From assembly GCA_031292915.1 (NCBI GenBank), contig JAUMSH010000085.1, positions 1 to 18,840 on the forward strand: 18,840 nt of DNA. The letters run 5' to 3'. This DNA comes from Collinsella sp. GTDB taxonomy: Bacteria; Actinomycetota; Coriobacteriia; Coriobacteriales; Coriobacteriaceae. Shown in pieces: positions 7,180-14,463 of the stretch. Position 1 is the stretch's first letter. Each line of letters begins with the position of its first letter. The notes below the pieces were generated by a model, which had not been told where the DNA came from, searched no databases, and was given only the letters and a program-made list of their open reading frames with translations. A program made the translations under genes and the position numbers.

Positions 7180-9507
7180 TTAAGCGGAAACTGCGGCGGA
7201 AGCAGCGTTGGTCTCGTCCTCGTCGGTCCATGCATGCTTTGGCATGGGACGGAAGATCTGGAAGAGCATCGCAACCAGCAGCACGATGGCCACCACCGTC
7301 CAGATACCAAACTGTCCAAGAACAAGCAGGTTGTAGAACTGGTTGATGAACAGGCCGATCACCCAAGCAAAGGCGCACTCGTAGCCGAGGGCAATCGCGG
7401 TCCACTTGCCGGAGTCCATCTGGTTGCGGATGGTACCCATAGCGGCAAAGCACGGAGCGCACAGCAGGTTGAAAGCGCCAAAGGCAACGCAAGCGCCCAT
7501 GGTCGGGAACATGCCGGCGAACGCGGTCCACAGGCTCGGATCGGTCTCGGCGGCATCGGCAACGGACAGCAGCGAGCCGGCGGTGGCGACGACGTTCTCC
7601 TTGGCGACAAGACCCGAGACGGACAGTGCTGTTGCCTGCCAGGTGCTAAAGCCGAGCGGGGCGAAGATCCAGGCGATCAGGTTGCCGAGCATGGCAAGCA
7701 CGGAGTAGTCCATGAACTCCTCGGGGATGCCCTCCATTGCAGGCAGGAAGCCAAAGGAGCCGTTGTAGCTACCAAAGTTGGAGAGGAACCAAACCACGAC
7801 GGTGGACGCGAAGATGACCGTGCCGGCCTTCTTGATAAAGGCCCAGCAGCGCTCCCACACGTGCAGCGCCCAAGAGCGGATCGCCGGGAAGTGGTAGGCA
7901 GGGAGCTCCATAACGAACGGCGTCGGGCGGCCGGCGAAGAGCTTGGTCTTCTTGAGCATGAGGCCCGAGGCGATGACGGCAAAGACGCCCAGGAAGTAGA
8001 AGAGCGGGCTGATCCACGCGGCGGTGGTGGAAGAATCGCCGATGATGGAACCCATGAGCAGGGCGATGATCGGCAGCTTGGCGCCACAGGGAATAAACGT
8101 GGTGGTCATGACCGTCATACGGCGGTCCTTCTCGTTCTCGATGGTCTTGGTGGCCATGACGCCGGGGACGCCGCAGCCCGAGGACACGAGCATGGGGATA
8201 AAGGACTTACCGGACAGGCCAAAGCGGCGGAACACGCGGTCCATGATGAAGGCGACGCGAGCCATGTAGCCGCAGTCCTCCAGGAAGGACAGCATGACGA
8301 ACAGCAGGAACATCTGCGGGACGAAGCCGAAGATGGCGCCCAGGCCGCCGACGATGCCGTCACAGACGAGCGAATCGACCAGGCCACCGTCCTCGGTGCC
8401 GCCCGCCACAAGGGCGTCGTGCACCACGGTGGTGATACCCGGGACATAGGGGCCGTACTGTGCCGGGTCGACCGAATCGGCATCGTCGCCCGCAGCCTCG
8501 ACAGCTGCGTCGTAGGCGTCGCGGCCCTGACCGAGCACATACCAACCGTCGGTGCCAAAGAGCTGGTCGTTGGTGAAGTCGGTCACCGTGCCGCCCAGGG
8601 TGGAAACGGCGATGTAGTACACGCAGAACATGATGACCACAAAGATCGGCAGGCCCAGGATACGGTTGGTAACCACACGGTCGATCTTCTCGGAGGTGCT
8701 CATCTTGGCCGGAGCCTTGGTGAGGCACTCGTCAATGATGTGGGCAATCACGCCGTAACGCTCGCCGGTGATGATGGACTCGGCGTCGTCGTCGCAGTCC
8801 TGCTCGCACTGGGCGACCAGCTGCTCCACGCGAGCGGCCTTCTCCTTGGTGAGGTTGATGAGCTTGCAGGCGTCTGCATCGCGCTCAAACAGCTTGACGG
8901 CGTAGTAGCGACGCTTGTTGGCGGGAACGCTCGCAGGCAGGTTATTCTCGATGTGGTCCAGAACGTCCTCGATGGAGGAATCGAACTTGTGCTCCGGCAC
9001 CTGGCCCTTAGAAGCAGCGGACTTCTTGACCTGATCGAACAGCTCCGTGATGCCCTTGTTCTTAAGAGCCGAGATCATCATGACCGGGCAACCGAGCTTC
9101 TTGGAGAGCTTGTCCGTATCGATCTTATCGCCGTTCTTCTCGACCAGGTCGGCCATGTTGAGGGCAACGACCACAGGCAGGCCGGTCTCGATAACCTGAA
9201 GCGCCAGGTACAGGTTACGCTCAAGGTTGGTGGCATCGACGACTTGGACGACAACATCGGGCTCGCCGCTCATGAGGTAATCGCGCGAGCATTGCTCCTC
9301 GGGGCTGTAGGGGGAAAGCGAGTAGATGCCGGGGAGGTCCGTGATGGTAACGTTCTTGTCGCTTAGGAGCTTGGCCTCCTTTTTCTCAACCGTGACGCCG
9401 GGCCAGTTGCCAACGTAGCCGTTGGCGCCGGTGATCAGGTTGAAAAGCGTGGTCTTGCCGCAGTTGGGGTTACCCGCCAGTGCGACATGGATCTGAGAAT
9501 CCGCCAT
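7180..9507 (-). CDS. feoB: Ferrous iron transporter FeoB
   Basis: A 775-residue GTP-dependent Fe2+ importer of the cytoplasmic membrane. The N-terminal G domain shows G1 GNPNCGKT (12-19), switch I GVTVEKKE (37-44), DLPG (57-60), NMAD (117-120) and SALK (146-149), then a helical spacer. The membrane part carries both Gate regions: SSGCGVPGVMATK, and CAPCFAAMGTIRNQ near the C-terminus. An acidic stretch with several Asp and Ala residues (about 335-365) lengthens the first extracytoplasmic loop. ATG at 9505-9507 follows AAGGAAGAAGGA. The gene lies 122 bases after the second feoA, with an iron-box-like inverted repeat (9582-9601) in the gap. Control by a DtxR-type repressor is therefore likely. 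Confidence 0.97.
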   Translation of the reverse strand: MADSQIHVALAGNPNCGKTTLFNLITGANGYVGNWPGVTVEKKEAKLLSDKNVTITDLPGIYSLSPYSPEEQCSRDYLMSGEPDVVVQVVDATNLERNLYLALQVIETGLPVVVALNMADLVEKNGDKIDTDKLSKKLGCPVMMISALKNKGITELFDQVKKSAASKGQVPEHKFDSSIEDVLDHIENNLPASVPANKRRYYAVKLFERDADACKLINLTKEKAARVEQLVAQCEQDCDDDAESIITGERYGVIAHIIDECLTKAPAKMSTSEKIDRVVTNRILGLPIFVVIMFCVYYIAVSTLGGTVTDFTNDQLFGTDGWYVLGQGRDAYDAAVEAAGDDADSVDPAQYGPYVPGITTVVHDALVAGGTEDGGLVDSLVCDGIVGGLGAIFGFVPQMFLLFVMLSFLEDCGYMARVAFIMDRVFRRFGLSGKSFIPMLVSSGCGVPGVMATKTIENEKDRRMTVMTTTFIPCGAKLPIIALLMGSIIGDSSTTAAWISPLFYFLGVFAVIASGLMLKKTKLFAGRPTPFVMELPAYHFPAIRSWALHVWERCWAFIKKAGTVIFASTVVVWFLSNFGSYNGSFGFLPAMEGIPEEFMDYSVLAMLGNLIAWIFAPLGFSTWQATALSVSGLVAKENVVATAGSLLSVADAAETDPSLWTAFAGMFPTMGACVAFGAFNLLCAPCFAAMGTIRNQMDSGKWTAIALGYECAFAWVIGLFINQFYNLLVLGQFGIWTVVAIVLLVAMLFQIFRPMPKHAWTDEDETNAASAAVSA

Positions 9508-9581
9508 TCAATCCTTCTTCCTTATGTGCCCGCGCTGCTTTCTCCGCACGGGCTGGATAATGTGCTTCAAAGTGCTGCATT

Positions 9582-9601
9582 AAGTTAGAAAAACCTAACT
9601 T
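9582..9601. promoter_or_regulatory. DtxR-like operator candidate before feoB
   Basis: A perfect 7-bp inverted repeat, AAGTTAG-N6-CTAACTT, lies in the feoA-feoB gap. The half-site resembles the GGTTAG/CTAACC half of DtxR/IdeR iron boxes. No regulator gene is nearby, so the assignment rests on motif likeness and on the iron-uptake neighbours. The T-rich centre could also form a weak hairpin that moderates read-through from feoA. Confidence 0.45.
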
Positions 9602-9629
9602 TATCTGCAGAAATATACGTAGCAAGCCC

Positions 9630-9851
9630 CTACTGGACCTCGACGACGGCCGCCTCCTCCTTGCGGATGGAAAGCTCGTAGCCGCGCACGTTGATCTCGA
9701 CCGGATCGCCGAGCGGTGCTACCTTTACGACCTTGAACGAAGTGCCCTTGATGAGCCCCAGGTCCATAAGGTGGCGGCGAAGCGCGCCCTCACCGTGAAG
9801 CTTGACGATGGTGGAGCTCTCGCCCACCTTAACGTCACCCAACGTCTTCAT
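9630..9851 (-). CDS. feoA: FeoA-family protein, proximal to feoB
   Basis: A 73-residue SH3-like cytosolic protein, normal FeoA length. Typical residues are LRRHLMDLGLIKGT (24-37) and APLGDPVEINVRGYELSIR (45-63), the latter being the most conserved FeoA stretch. FeoA proteins bind FeoB and help control its GTPase or transport activity. Start ATG at 9849-9851 follows AGGGGGACAAGAGG. It is the second of two feoA genes, 39 bases after the first, on the same transcript as feoB. Confidence 0.93.
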   Translation of the reverse strand: MKTLGDVKVGESSTIVKLHGEGALRRHLMDLGLIKGTSFKVVKVAPLGDPVEINVRGYELSIRKEEAAVVEVQ

Positions 9852-9890
9852 CCTCTTGTCCCCCTTTCGGTTTTTATCAAATGCTGTGGA

Positions 9891-10133
9891 CTAACCGACG
9901 GTCATGATGTGCATGGCAACCTTGGAATCGATGCCAAAGCGTGCGCCGAGCACAGTGACGATGATATTGGCGCCACTCGAGCTCACCACGTGGATTTCGC
10001 TGCCCTCGACAAAGCCGAGGTCCTTGAGGTGGTGCTTCATATCCTCATTGCCCTTTACACGAGACACGCGCACGGTTTCGCCCGCTTTTACCATCGAAAG
10101 CGGCATTGCCGGCATCTGCGGTCCGCAAGACAT
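9891..10133 (-). CDS. feoA: FeoA-family protein, first gene of the feo cluster
   Basis: An 80-residue protein with the FeoA SH3-like pattern: MVKAGETVRVSRVKG (14-28), LKDLGFVEGSEIHVV (36-50) and GARFGIDSKVAMHIMT at the end. It differs clearly from the second feoA (its N-terminus carries MSCGPQMPAM with a Cys), so the pair is not a recent duplication. Tandem feoA genes are common in anaerobic Firmicutes and Coriobacteriia, and one copy may be regulatory. ATG at 10131-10133 follows TAGGAG with 6 bases between. It opens the transcript behind the operator region at 10176-10229. Confidence 0.92.
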   Translation of the reverse strand: MSCGPQMPAMPLSMVKAGETVRVSRVKGNEDMKHHLKDLGFVEGSEIHVVSSSGANIIVTVLGARFGIDSKVAMHIMTVG

Positions 10134-10175
10134 GAGTGGCTCCTAACGTCAGTTCGTCCTCAACATCGACGCGGT

Positions 10176-10229
10176 AAAAGTTAACCACGCCTATGTTCGC
10201 TTTAGTAAACTAACACGTGGTTAACTTTT
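10176..10229. promoter_or_regulatory. feo promoter/operator region with 14-bp inverted repeat
   Basis: Two perfect 14-bp inverted arms (AAAAGTTAACCACG at 10176-10189 and CGTGGTTAACTTTT at 10216-10229) flank a 26-base centre. A smaller palindrome, TTAGTAAACTAA (10202-10213), lies inside. The GGTTAA-type half-sites are like those of DtxR/MntR metal repressors. On the minus strand TACTAA inside the small palindrome could be a -10 box, about 75 bases before the first feoA. This fits metal-dependent repression of feo but is not proven; the arms could instead form a hairpin. Confidence 0.5.
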
Positions 10230-10274
10230 TGGAAAGGGTCCCCATTCAGATTTCGAAAAAGTTTCCTATACGAA

Positions 10275-10313
10275 ACAAAAGGGCGCGGCAAAGGACCATC
10301 CTTTACCACGCCC
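10275..10313 (-). terminator. Rho-independent terminator of the HPr gene
   Basis: On the minus strand a long stem (GGGCGTGGTAAAGGA with TCCTTTGCCGCGCCC, 15 positions with two non-Watson-Crick pairs, loop TGG) is followed by TTTTGT. It starts 8 bases after the HPr stop codon. Confidence 0.88.
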
Positions 10314-10321
10314 TATCATGC

Positions 10322-10570
10322 TTAGAGCGAGAGATTTCTGATCGACGTAACGCAGGAAGCCTCGTCTACGCCCGAAACGCGGAAGATGATGTCCTCGCCG
10401 CACTCGCCGTAGAGAGCCATGAGTCCCATGACATCGCGGCCATCCGTGTGGCGATCGCCGATACTGACTGACACGTCGCAACGATGCTTGGCAATGATGT
10501 CATAGAGCAGCGCAACCGGGCGGGCATGCAATCCCAACGGATCTTTAATCGTCTTTGTAAACTCGACCAT
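10322..10570 (-). CDS. HPr-family phosphocarrier protein
   Basis: An 82-residue cytosolic protein with the HPr fold. The active-site histidine is at the standard position, His15, in GLHARP (13-18). HPr takes phosphate from PEP via enzyme I and passes it to sugar-specific EIIA proteins. The site corresponding to regulatory Ser46 is Asp46 (GRDVMGLM, 44-51), so HPr kinase control is absent and the residue mimics the phosphorylated state. The tail after position 50 (ALYGECGED) also departs from the usual VMSLG pattern. The frame is open to 10615, but ATG at 10568-10570 is chosen because GGGAGG lies 4 bases upstream and His15 then takes its canonical number. It is monocistronic. Whether it serves sugar PTS or a regulatory branch cannot be told. 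Confidence 0.87.
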   Translation of the reverse strand: MVEFTKTIKDPLGLHARPVALLYDIIAKHRCDVSVSIGDRHTDGRDVMGLMALYGECGEDIIFRVSGVDEASCVTSIRNLSL

Positions 10571-10669
10571 GTCCCCTCCCACGACATCGTACATTCGGCT
10601 GGCAAACCCAGCCATGTGGTAGTTATTGTAGCGTTAGATGCTTGTTGAAGCCCGCCAGAAGGCTCAACC

Positions 10670-10777
10670 GGAAAGTGCGACCCGTTATTTGGCTGGATTC
10701 TGGGACGCAGTTTCCCAAAGGGGCCTGTTTGGGAAACTGCGACCCGTTTTGGACGCAAATTCTGGGACGTAGTTTCC
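10670..10777. repeat. Direct-plus-inverted intergenic repeat
   Basis: Two direct copies of about 46 bases (10670-10715 and 10732-10777) share the frames GGAAA-TGCGACCCGTT and ATTCTGGGACG-AGTTTCC. Between and within them GGGACGCAGTTTCCC (10702-10716) and GGGAAACTGCGACCC (10731-10745) form a 15-bp inverted repeat with one mismatch around a 14-base loop. It lies in the 306-base gap between the HPr gene and aspS and encodes nothing recognisable. The form is that of a REP-like dispersed palindromic element. Confidence 0.65.
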
Positions 10778-10817
10778 GCGACGCCCAGTCAACCTATACC
10801 CTCGCAACCTCGGCGTA

Positions 10818-10852
10818 TAAAAAACGAGGGAAGACACACGTCCTTCCCTCGT
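10818..10852 (-). terminator. Rho-independent terminator of aspS
   Basis: On the minus strand a perfect 10-bp stem (ACGAGGGAAG with CTTCCCTCGT) closes a 9-base loop and is followed by TTTTT. It lies about 25 bases after the aspS stop codon. Confidence 0.92.
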
Positions 10853-10876
10853 TGCAAGCAAGATGTAGCCGCTCGC

Positions 10877-12664
10877 CTACATCAGGCGCAGACTGACGTC
10901 CTTGAGCTGGGCGCCGCTAACGGCACTCGGAGCGCCCGACATAAGGTCGGAGCCGCTGGCCGTCTTGGGGAACGCCATGACGTCGCGGATGGAGTCGGAA
11001 CCGGTGAGCAGCATGCACACGCGGTCCAGGCCCAGAGCGAAACCGCCCATCGGGGGCGCACCAAACTTGAGGGCCTCCATGAGGAAGCCGAACTGAGACT
11101 CGGCACGCTCCTCGGTAAAGCCCAGGAGCTTGAGCATGGACATCTGCATCTCGGCGTTGTGGATACGCATACCGCCGCCGCCGGCCTCAAAGCCGTCCAT
11201 GACAAAGTCGTAGGTGCAAGAACCGGCTGCCAACGGGTCGGCCTCGATCTTGGCGATGTCGGTCTCGGTCGGCAGGGTAAAGGGCTGGTGCTCGGCAGCA
11301 TAGGCCTTGCGATCCTCGTCCCAATGGAACAGCGGGAAATTGACGACCCACAGGAAGTCGTGGCCCTCGCGCTTAATCTCGAGTGCGTTGGCCATGTGCG
11401 AACGCATGCCGCCCAGGATCTCGTCAGAGAGCAGGCGCGGGCCGGCGGCGAACATCACAAGGTCGCCGGGCTCGACGTCCATGCGCTCGCGCAGAGCGGC
11501 CATCTCCTCGTCCGAGAAGAACTTGACGATGGGGCTGTTGATGGAGCCGTCCTCGCGGAAGGCGATCCATGCCAGGCCCTTGGCGCCAAACGTGGAGGCC
11601 ACGCCGGCGAGCTTATCGATCTTGGCACGTGCCCAGGCACCAGCGCCCTTGGCGTTGATGGCCTTGACGACAGAACCCTCCTCGTTTGCGGCAGTCGCAA
11701 AAACCTTGAACTTGGAGTTGGCAAAGATGTCGGTCAGGTCGACCAGGTGCATGCCATAGCGGGTATCGGGCTTGTCGGAGCCATAGGTGTCCATGGCCTC
11801 CCAGTAGTCCATGCGACGCAGCGGCGTGGGCATCTCGACACCCATGCGGCCGAAGGCATCGGACAGAACTTCTTCGAGCGCGCTCATGACATCGTTCTGG
11901 TCCACGAAGGACATCTCGATATCGACCTGGGTGAACTCGGGCTGACGGTCGGCACGCAGGTCCTCGTCGCGGAAGCACTTGGCAACCTGGTAGTAGCGCT
12001 CGACGCCACCGACCATGAGCAGCTGCTTCAGGAGCTGCGGGGACTGCGGCAGGGCGTAGAAGTTACCCGGCTGAATACGGCTGGGAACGATGAAGTCGCG
12101 AGCGCCCTCGGGCGTGGACTTAAACAGGGAGGGCGTCTCAACCTCCATGAACTCACGGTTGTGCAGCGCCTCGCGAATGGCAAAGGTAAAGTCGGAGCGC
12201 AGCTTGAGGTTGGCCATCATCTCGGGACGACGGAGGTCCAGATAGCGATAGCGCAGGCGGGTGTCCTCGCTGGTCTCGATGCCGTCCTCGATCTGGAACG
12301 GCGGGGTGACGGACGTGTTGAGAACCTCGGCGTGGTCGGTCAGGACCTCGATCTCGCCGGTCGCGAGCTTAGTGTTGGTGGTCTCCTCGCCACGGGAGCG
12401 CACGACGCCGTGGATCTTGATGGGCCACTCGGGACGCATGGTCTCGGCGATCTTAAAGGCGTCGCCGTCGGAGTGCTCGGGGTCGAAGGTGAGCTGCGTG
12501 ATGCCCTCGCGGTCACGAAGGTCGCAGAAAATAAGGCCGCCGTGGTCACGGCGACGGCTCACCCAACCGGTGAGGGTGACCTCTTCGCCCACGTTCTCGC
12601 GGCGAAGCTCGCCGCAGGTACGGGTGTGCATGGAATGCTCGTCGATGGGACGGGTCTGGCTCAT
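10877..12664 (-). CDS. aspS: Aspartate-tRNA ligase
   Basis: A 595-residue class II synthetase that charges tRNA-Asp with aspartate, with the usual bacterial length. The N-terminal OB-fold anticodon-binding domain (about 12-120) includes GWVSRRRDHGGLIF. The catalytic core has motif 2 FRDEDLRADRQPEFTQ (about 221-236), a GAD insertion (about 300-420) and motif 3 GGFALGLDR near the C-terminus. Start ATG at 12662-12664 follows AAGGAGG at good distance. Whether it also charges tRNA-Asn cannot be decided here. It is single, with its own terminator, and a stable hairpin sits just upstream of the ribosome site (12686-12727). Confidence 0.97.
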   Translation of the reverse strand: MSQTRPIDEHSMHTRTCGELRRENVGEEVTLTGWVSRRRDHGGLIFCDLRDREGITQLTFDPEHSDGDAFKIAETMRPEWPIKIHGVVRSRGEETTNTKLATGEIEVLTDHAEVLNTSVTPPFQIEDGIETSEDTRLRYRYLDLRRPEMMANLKLRSDFTFAIREALHNREFMEVETPSLFKSTPEGARDFIVPSRIQPGNFYALPQSPQLLKQLLMVGGVERYYQVAKCFRDEDLRADRQPEFTQVDIEMSFVDQNDVMSALEEVLSDAFGRMGVEMPTPLRRMDYWEAMDTYGSDKPDTRYGMHLVDLTDIFANSKFKVFATAANEEGSVVKAINAKGAGAWARAKIDKLAGVASTFGAKGLAWIAFREDGSINSPIVKFFSDEEMAALRERMDVEPGDLVMFAAGPRLLSDEILGGMRSHMANALEIKREGHDFLWVVNFPLFHWDEDRKAYAAEHQPFTLPTETDIAKIEADPLAAGSCTYDFVMDGFEAGGGGMRIHNAEMQMSMLKLLGFTEERAESQFGFLMEALKFGAPPMGGFALGLDRVCMLLTGSDSIRDVMAFPKTASGSDLMSGAPSAVSGAQLKDVSLRLM

Positions 12665-12685
12665 ACCAGTGATCCTCCTTTATGG

Positions 12686-12727
12686 ATCTGTGCCGCCCCG
12701 TGTCGTTCCGGGCGGCGTCGTACAGAT
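12686..12727 (-). promoter_or_regulatory. Hairpin in the aspS leader next to the ribosome site
   Basis: On the minus strand ATCTGT and ACAGAT form an outer 6-bp stem, and GCCGCCC with GGGCGGC an inner 7-bp stem, with a 5-base bulge (ACGAC) on one side. The structure ends about 5 bases before the AAGGAGG of aspS. It lacks T-box hallmarks. It may simply set translation efficiency or stability, or it may be a control element. Confidence 0.45.
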
Positions 12728-12868
12728 TTGCCCAGCCTGCGTAAACCGCGCAGCCAGACATGGCGTTCTATCTTATCGCACCCGCGTCGATGTGCCGCGA
12801 AAAAGTGGCTCCTGCCCAAAGACTTGACGGAGACGAAACAATTGACGCACCGCGGCCGTCGCTCAGGC

Positions 12869-12897
12869 TTGCGGCGTGCGACAATGTGCCCCAATAC
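12869..12897 (+). promoter_or_regulatory. Candidate promoter of serB
   Basis: TTGCGG (12869-12874) and CAATAC (12892-12897) are 17 bases apart and lie just before the serB start. Both hexamers match the sigma-70-type consensus only partly, and the call depends on spacing and position. Confidence 0.3.
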
Positions 12898-12920
12898 AAC
12901 TGCACTCGGAAAGGCCCGCC

Positions 12921-13556
12921 ATGACTGCACGCCTCATCGTTATGGATATCGACTCCACCCTCATCAACCAGGAGGTCATCGACCTGCTGGGCGAGGAGGC
13001 CGGCGTGGGCGAGCAAGTTGCGCAGATCACCGAGCGCGCCATGCGCGGCGAACTGGACTTTAAGCAGGCGCTCGAGGAGCGCGTGGGGCTGCTTGCCGGC
13101 TTGGACGAGAGTGTGTTCGAGCGTACCTTTGAGCGCGTGACGTTTACTCCTGGCGCGCTGGAGCTTGTGCGCTCAGCGCACAGCAAGGGCTGGAAGGTCG
13201 GCGTGGTAAGCGGCGGCTTCCATGAGGTGGCCGACAAGATCGTGGCCGCCGCGGGCATCGATTTTTGCCTGGCTAACCGCCTAGAGGTCGTGGACGGCAA
13301 GCTCACCGGTAAGCTGGCGGCAGACATCGTGACCAAGGAATCCAAGCTCATCCAGCTGCTGGATTGGGCGGTTGAGTGCGGTGTCGACATGGCCCATACC
13401 GTGGCAATCGGTGACGGCGCCAACGACATCCCCATGATTCAGGCCGCGGGCACGGGCATCGCGTTTTGCGCCAAGCCCAAGACGCGCGAAGCCGCCCCGT
13501 TTGCCATCGATGAGCGCAACCTGATGCTCGCCATGGACATCATCCTGCGCGACTAG
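12921..13556 (+). CDS. serB: Phosphoserine phosphatase
   Basis: A 211-residue HAD-superfamily enzyme that hydrolyses O-phosphoserine to serine, the last step of serine synthesis. The nucleophile motif DIDST (9-13) has both catalytic aspartates. SGG (97-99) is motif II, a Lys in KES (139-141) gives motif III, and GDGAND (164-169) is motif IV. The helical cap (about 14-75) matches SerB (LINQEVIDLLGE). No N-terminal ACT domain is present, so it is the short catalytic form. ATG at 12921 follows GGAAAGG by 6 bases; the frame is open to 12876 but those residues do not look conserved. It is divergent from aspS. The next gene, larB, is 114 bases on with an operator-like palindrome between, so co-transcription is uncertain. 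Confidence 0.9.
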   Translation: MTARLIVMDIDSTLINQEVIDLLGEEAGVGEQVAQITERAMRGELDFKQALEERVGLLAGLDESVFERTFERVTFTPGALELVRSAHSKGWKVGVVSGGFHEVADKIVAAAGIDFCLANRLEVVDGKLTGKLAADIVTKESKLIQLLDWAVECGVDMAHTVAIGDGANDIPMIQAAGTGIAFCAKPKTREAAPFAIDERNLMLAMDIILRD

Positions 13557-13592
13557 TCGATCCTTCTAACAAGAGAATCAGTCTGTCCTATA

Positions 13593-13626
13593 GTTTCCGA
13601 ACAATTTTGTCTTAGTGTTCGGAAAC
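13593..13626. promoter_or_regulatory. Palindromic operator candidate before larB
   Basis: A perfect 11-bp inverted repeat, GTTTCCGAACA (13593-13603) and TGTTCGGAAAC (13616-13626), is separated by 12 bases and lies 44 bases before the larB start. No T tract follows, which argues against a terminator. It is a natural candidate for binding by the TetR-family protein encoded at the end of the same unit. No second copy was seen in front of larA. Confidence 0.5.
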
Positions 13627-13670
13627 ATACCCTTTGAGTGCTAGACTTTGCGCCGTCGAAGGGAACATAT

Positions 13671-14453
13671 ATGGATAAGCGAGATCTTGAGCAATTGCTG
13701 AGCGATGTTGCCGGCGGAGTAGTCACCCCGGCAGTCGCCCTCACGCGCCTCCAGACGGCGCCAACCGCCGATCTGGGTTTTGCGCAGCTCGATCTTTCGC
13801 GCGGGGTGCGCCAGGGAGCCGGCGAGGTTGTCTACGGCGCCGGTAAAACCGCCGAGCAAATTGCCGCCATTATCGAAGCGCTGCGCGATGCCGGTCAGGA
13901 GCGCATCCTGGTCACGCGCCTGGACAGCGAAAAAGCAGCCCGTACCTCGGAGCTCCTCGACAACGGCATCGACCTGGGATATGTCCCGGACGCACAGCTC
14001 GCCCTCGTGGGCGGCAAGCCCTCCCCTACCGGCAACGGACGCATCGTCGTCGCCTGCGCCGGCACGAGCGACTTACCCGTCGCCGAAGAAGCCGCGTTGA
14101 CGGCCGAGTTCTATGGCAACGAGGTCGACCGCCTCTACGACGTAGGTGTCGCCGGCCTGCACCGCCTGCTCGCGCATGCCGAGGAACTTGCCCAGGCGCA
14201 GGTGGTCATCGCCATCGCCGGCATGGAGGGCGCGCTGGCGAGCGTTATCGGCGGTCTGGTGAGCTGTCCGGTCATCGCCGTTCCCACCAGCGTTGGCTAC
14301 GGCGCAAGTTTTGGTGGCGTAGCTGCACTGCTCGCCATGCTCAACTCCTGTGCCAGCGGCGTTTCGGTCGTCAATATCGACAACGGCTTTGGCGCCGCCT
14401 ACCAGGCAAGTCTTATCAATCATCTGAGCGCCGGCACACCCCGCGCCCGCTAA
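13671..14453 (+). CDS. larB: LarB, NaAD carboxylase/hydrolase of NPN cofactor synthesis
   Basis: A 260-residue enzyme that carboxylates the pyridinium ring of nicotinic acid adenine dinucleotide and cleaves its phosphoanhydride, giving the dicarboxylated mononucleotide used by LarE. The C-terminal half (about 122-255) is PurE-like: CAGTSDLPVAEEA (129-141), CPVIAVPTSVGYGASFGG (199-216) and LNSCASG (224-230). Cys227 probably corresponds to the cysteine known to attack NaAD in Lactiplantibacillus LarB; this is inferred from the motif. ATG at 13671 is chosen for GAAGGGA at about 6 bases and the family-typical start; the frame is open to 13638. larC follows after 10 bases, so the two are one operon. 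Confidence 0.93.
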   Translation: MDKRDLEQLLSDVAGGVVTPAVALTRLQTAPTADLGFAQLDLSRGVRQGAGEVVYGAGKTAEQIAAIIEALRDAGQERILVTRLDSEKAARTSELLDNGIDLGYVPDAQLALVGGKPSPTGNGRIVVACAGTSDLPVAEEAALTAEFYGNEVDRLYDVGVAGLHRLLAHAEELAQAQVVIAIAGMEGALASVIGGLVSCPVIAVPTSVGYGASFGGVAALLAMLNSCASGVSVVNIDNGFGAAYQASLINHLSAGTPRAR

Positions 14454-14463
14454 GGAGCATTCC

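Noticed and set aside
7129..9366. 745-codon open frame on the plus strand opposite feoB
   Set aside because: It is the mirror of a G/C-rich gene: low-complexity His, Asp, Gly and Val-rich peptide with no recognisable domain, while the minus strand encodes an unambiguous FeoB.
12665..12850. T-box riboswitch upstream of aspS
   Set aside because: No T-box consensus bulge and no competing terminator stem were seen; only a single bulged hairpin.
11159..13063. 634-codon open frame on the plus strand opposite aspS
   Set aside because: Antisense shadow of aspS running into the serB region out of frame; no family features.
13593..13626. Terminator of serB
   Set aside because: The inverted repeat has no T tract after it on either strand, and it lies close to the larB start.
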